Source of the DNA: Argentina anserina
Taxonomy: Eukaryota > Streptophyta > Magnoliopsida > Rosales > Rosaceae
Direction: 5' to 3'
Assembly (NCBI RefSeq): GCF_933775445.1
Contig: NW_026089422.1
Location: 62,001 to 126,000, forward strand
DNA length: 64,000 nt
Position 1 is the first letter of the stretch. Each line of letters starts with the position of its first letter. This document shows, in pieces, positions 62,181-64,000 of the stretch. The notes under the pieces were generated by a model, which was given only the letters and a program-made list of their open reading frames with translations, ran no database searches and was not told where the DNA came from. The translations under genes and the position numbers were made by a program.

Positions 62181-64000
62181 TTTGCAAGTGTGGGAGTGTG
62201 TTTCTTTCAAACTGAGTATCTTTACATCGTTTGCGTATGTTTACTATTCCAATTGTGTATTTTTACATCGTTTGCGTATCTTTACTATTCCAATTGTGTA
62301 TCTTTTCATTTCTCGTTTGAGTATCTTTCCGTAAGGCTTTCTGATGCGAGTTTCTATTCAAATTTGAGAGTTTTGCAAGTGTGGGAGTGTGTTTCTTTCA
62401 AACTGAGTAGCTTTACATCGTTTGCGTATCTTTACTATACCAATTGTGTATCTTTACATCGTTTGCGTATCTTTACTATTCCAATTGTGTATCTTTTCAT
62501 TTCTCGATTGAGTATCTTTCTGTAAGGCTTCTGATGCGAGTTTCTATTGTATTTGAGAGTTTTACAAGTGTGGGAGTGTGTTTCTTTCAAACTGAGTATC
62601 TTTACATAGTTTGCGTATGTTTACTATTCCAATTGTGTGTATCTTTACATCGTTTGCGTATCTTTACAATTCCAATTGAGTATCTTTTCATTTCCCGTTT
62701 GAGTATCTTTCTGTAAGGCTTTCTGATGCGAGTTTCTATTTAATTTGAGAGTTTTGCAAGTGTGGGAGTGTGTTTCTTTCAAACTGAGTACCTTTACATC
62801 GTTTGCGTATGTTTATTATTCCAATTGTGTATCTTTACATCGTTTGCGTATCTTTACTATTCCAATTGTGTATCTTTTCATTTCTCGATTGGGTATCTTT
62901 CTGTAAGGCTTTCTGATGCGAGTTTATATTGAATTTGAGAGTTTTGCAAGTGTGGGAGTGTGTTTCTTTCAAACTGAGTATCTTTACATCGTTTGCGTAT
63001 CTTTACTATTCCAATTGTGTATCTTTACATCGTTTGCGTATCTTTACTATTCCAATTGTGTATCTTTTCATTTCTCGTTTGAGTATCTTTCCGTAAGGCT
63101 TTCTGATGCGAGTTTCTATTTAATTTGAGAGTTTTGCAAGTGTGGGAGTGTGTTTCTTTCAAACTGAGTATCTTTACATCGTTTGCGTATCTTTACTATT
63201 CCAATTGTGTATCTTTACATCGTTTGCGTATCTTTACTATTCCAATTGTGTATCTTTTCATTTCTCGTTTGAGTATCTTTCTGTAAGGTTTCTGATGCGA
63301 GTTTCTATTGTATTTGAGAGTTTTGCAAGTGTGGGAGTGTGTTTCTTTCAAACTGAGTATCTTTACATCGTTTGCGTATCTTTACTATTCCAATTGTGTA
63401 TCTTTACATCGTTTACGTATCTTTACAATTCCAATTGAGTATCTTTTCATTTCCCGTTTGAGTATCTTTCTGTAAGGCTTTCTGATGCGAGTTTCTATTT
63501 AATTTGAGAGTTTTGCAAGTGTGGGAGTGTGTTTCTTTCAAACTGAGTATCTTTACATCGTTTGCGTATCTTTACTATTCCAATTGTGTATCTTTACATC
63601 GTTTGCGTATCTTTACTATTCCAATTGTGTATCTTTTCATTTCTCGTTTGAGTATCTTTCCGTAAGGCTTCTGATGCGACTTTCTATTGAATTTGAGAGT
63701 TTTGCAAGTGTGGGAGTGTGTTTCTTTCAAACTGAGTATCTTTACATCGTTTGCGTATCTTTACTATTCCAATTGTGTATCTTTACATCGTTTGCGTATC
63801 TTTACTATTCCAATTGTGTATCTTTTCATTTCTCGTTTGAGTATCTTTCTGTAAGGCTTCTGATGCGACTTTCTATTGTATTTGAGAGTTTTGCAAGTGT
63901 GGGAGTGTGTTTCTTTCAAACTGAGTATCTTTACATCGTTTGCGTATCTTTACTATTCCAATTGTGTATCTTTACATCGTTTACGTATCTTTACAATTCC

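Larger units (their letters stand above)
10831..64000 (+). repeat. Satellite array, 149/190-bp monomers, about 290 units
   Basis: More than 53 kb of uninterrupted head-to-tail satellite, all in one orientation, running past the window edge. A standard monomer starts ATGCGAGTTTCTATTG, passes through TTTTGCAAGTGTGGGAGTG and TTTCTTTCAAACTGAG, and then has one or more 41-bp subrepeats. It ends with TATCTTTTCATTTCTCG and TATCTTTCTGTAAGGC. Monomer lengths are 149 (S), 190 (L), about 231 (XL) and one of 484. No gene, transposon insertion or inversion is seen within it. Open frames of 68 codons recur once per L monomer because 190 is not a multiple of three; they drift with the repeat and show no coding constraint. 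Higher-order repeat blocks are listed separately. Confidence 0.98.
48813..64000 (+). repeat. Distal satellite subfamily (189/190-bp monomers)
   Basis: Monomers here commonly have GGCTTCTG (one T fewer), TTCTATTGTATTTG, TTCTATTTAATTTG, TTCTATTCAAATTTG, TCCCGTTTGAG, ACAATTCCAATTGAG or ATATCTCGTTTGAG, which are rare or absent to the left. S monomers are few. Because 189 is a multiple of three, runs of such monomers stay open for up to 250 codons (57030-57782 and 58206-58958), but the product would be a repetitive hydrophobic string and I do not call it a gene. Higher-order repeats are shorter in range and less regular than in the centre. Confidence 0.88.

Noticed and set aside
10950..63438. Many 68-codon and longer plus-strand open frames across the array
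   Set aside because: They recur once per monomer, shift frame with the 190-bp period, begin at an arbitrary ATGCGAG and would give repetitive hydrophobic strings. Long ones occur only where a one-base loss or a 41-bp expansion removes the stop.
10831..64000. CRISPR-like array of regularly spaced repeats
   Set aside because: The repeats are contiguous tandem monomers with no unique spacers, and the flanking chromovirus shows a plant nuclear context.
10831..64000. 5S or 45S rDNA spacer repeat
   Set aside because: I saw no conserved rRNA gene segment within the monomers; the 149/190-bp units have no space for one.
10831..64000. Array as an assembly artefact
   Set aside because: Copies carry private differences and monomer-level insertions and deletions that a simple assembly duplication would not produce. 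Exact copy number still depends on read support, which I cannot examine.

Overview
This window is plant nuclear repeat DNA with no intact protein-coding gene. It has two parts: a block of Ty3/gypsy LTR retrotransposon sequence (1-10830) and a very large satellite array (10831-64000, continuing past the right edge). The plant assignment rests on the retroelement. It has an initiator-tRNA-Met-type primer binding site, a polypurine tract followed by TGG...ACA long terminal repeats, and decayed gag, protease, reverse transcriptase and integrase fragments of chromovirus (Tekay/Del-like) character. The species cannot be named from the sequence.

Retroelement block. One complete element spans 1622-10830: LTR (1622-4436, 2,815 bp), primer binding site (4439-4451), a decayed 3.6 kb internal region (4437-8044), polypurine tract (8030-8043) and LTR (8045-10830, 2,786 bp). 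The two LTRs are almost identical. The main difference is 4 versus 3 copies of a 29-bp repeat, yet the internal region is full of stops, frameshifts and deletions. Upstream, 102-1621 is a second, nearly identical copy of the 3' internal region that shares the LTR at 1622-4436, giving a tandem shared-LTR structure. In that upstream copy an LTR leader fragment (1-101) is fused directly to internal sequence, so about 4.45 kb is missing. The element looks like a recently amplified non-autonomous (LARD-like) family that would need proteins supplied in trans.

Satellite array. The 3' LTR ends cleanly at 10830 and satellite sequence starts at 10831 in the middle of a monomer, which suggests the retroelement inserted into the array. 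The array holds roughly 290 head-to-tail monomers, all in one orientation. Monomer lengths follow 108 + 41n bp: S = 149 (one 41-bp subrepeat), L = 190 (two), XL about 231 (three), and one giant of 484 bp with eight. The 41-bp subrepeat is 19 + 22 bp, each half starting with TATCTTT. Six TATCTTT motifs per L monomer are spaced 19, 22, 19, 22 and 23 bp apart, a mean of 21.0 bp.

Higher-order structure, left to right: a 22-monomer 3,973-bp repeat (11140 to about 18.2 kb); two versions of a 5-6 kb superblock (18558-28987); a modular zone of 9-, 9-, 7-, 9-, 9-, 6- and 6-monomer repeats that all begin with the same L-S-S header (27442-36987); a 14-monomer 2,576-bp repeat in three full copies plus a deleted fourth (36988-46194); a mixed zone with a 1,098-bp repeat (46195-48812); and a distinct distal subfamily (48813-64000) with 189-bp monomers and short-range repeats of 1,328, 2,004, 1,176 and 570 bp. 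Many open frames cross the array, but they are by-products of a stop-poor satellite and I do not call them genes. The monomer size, higher-order repeats and chromovirus neighbour fit a centromeric or pericentromeric array, though sequence alone cannot show this.
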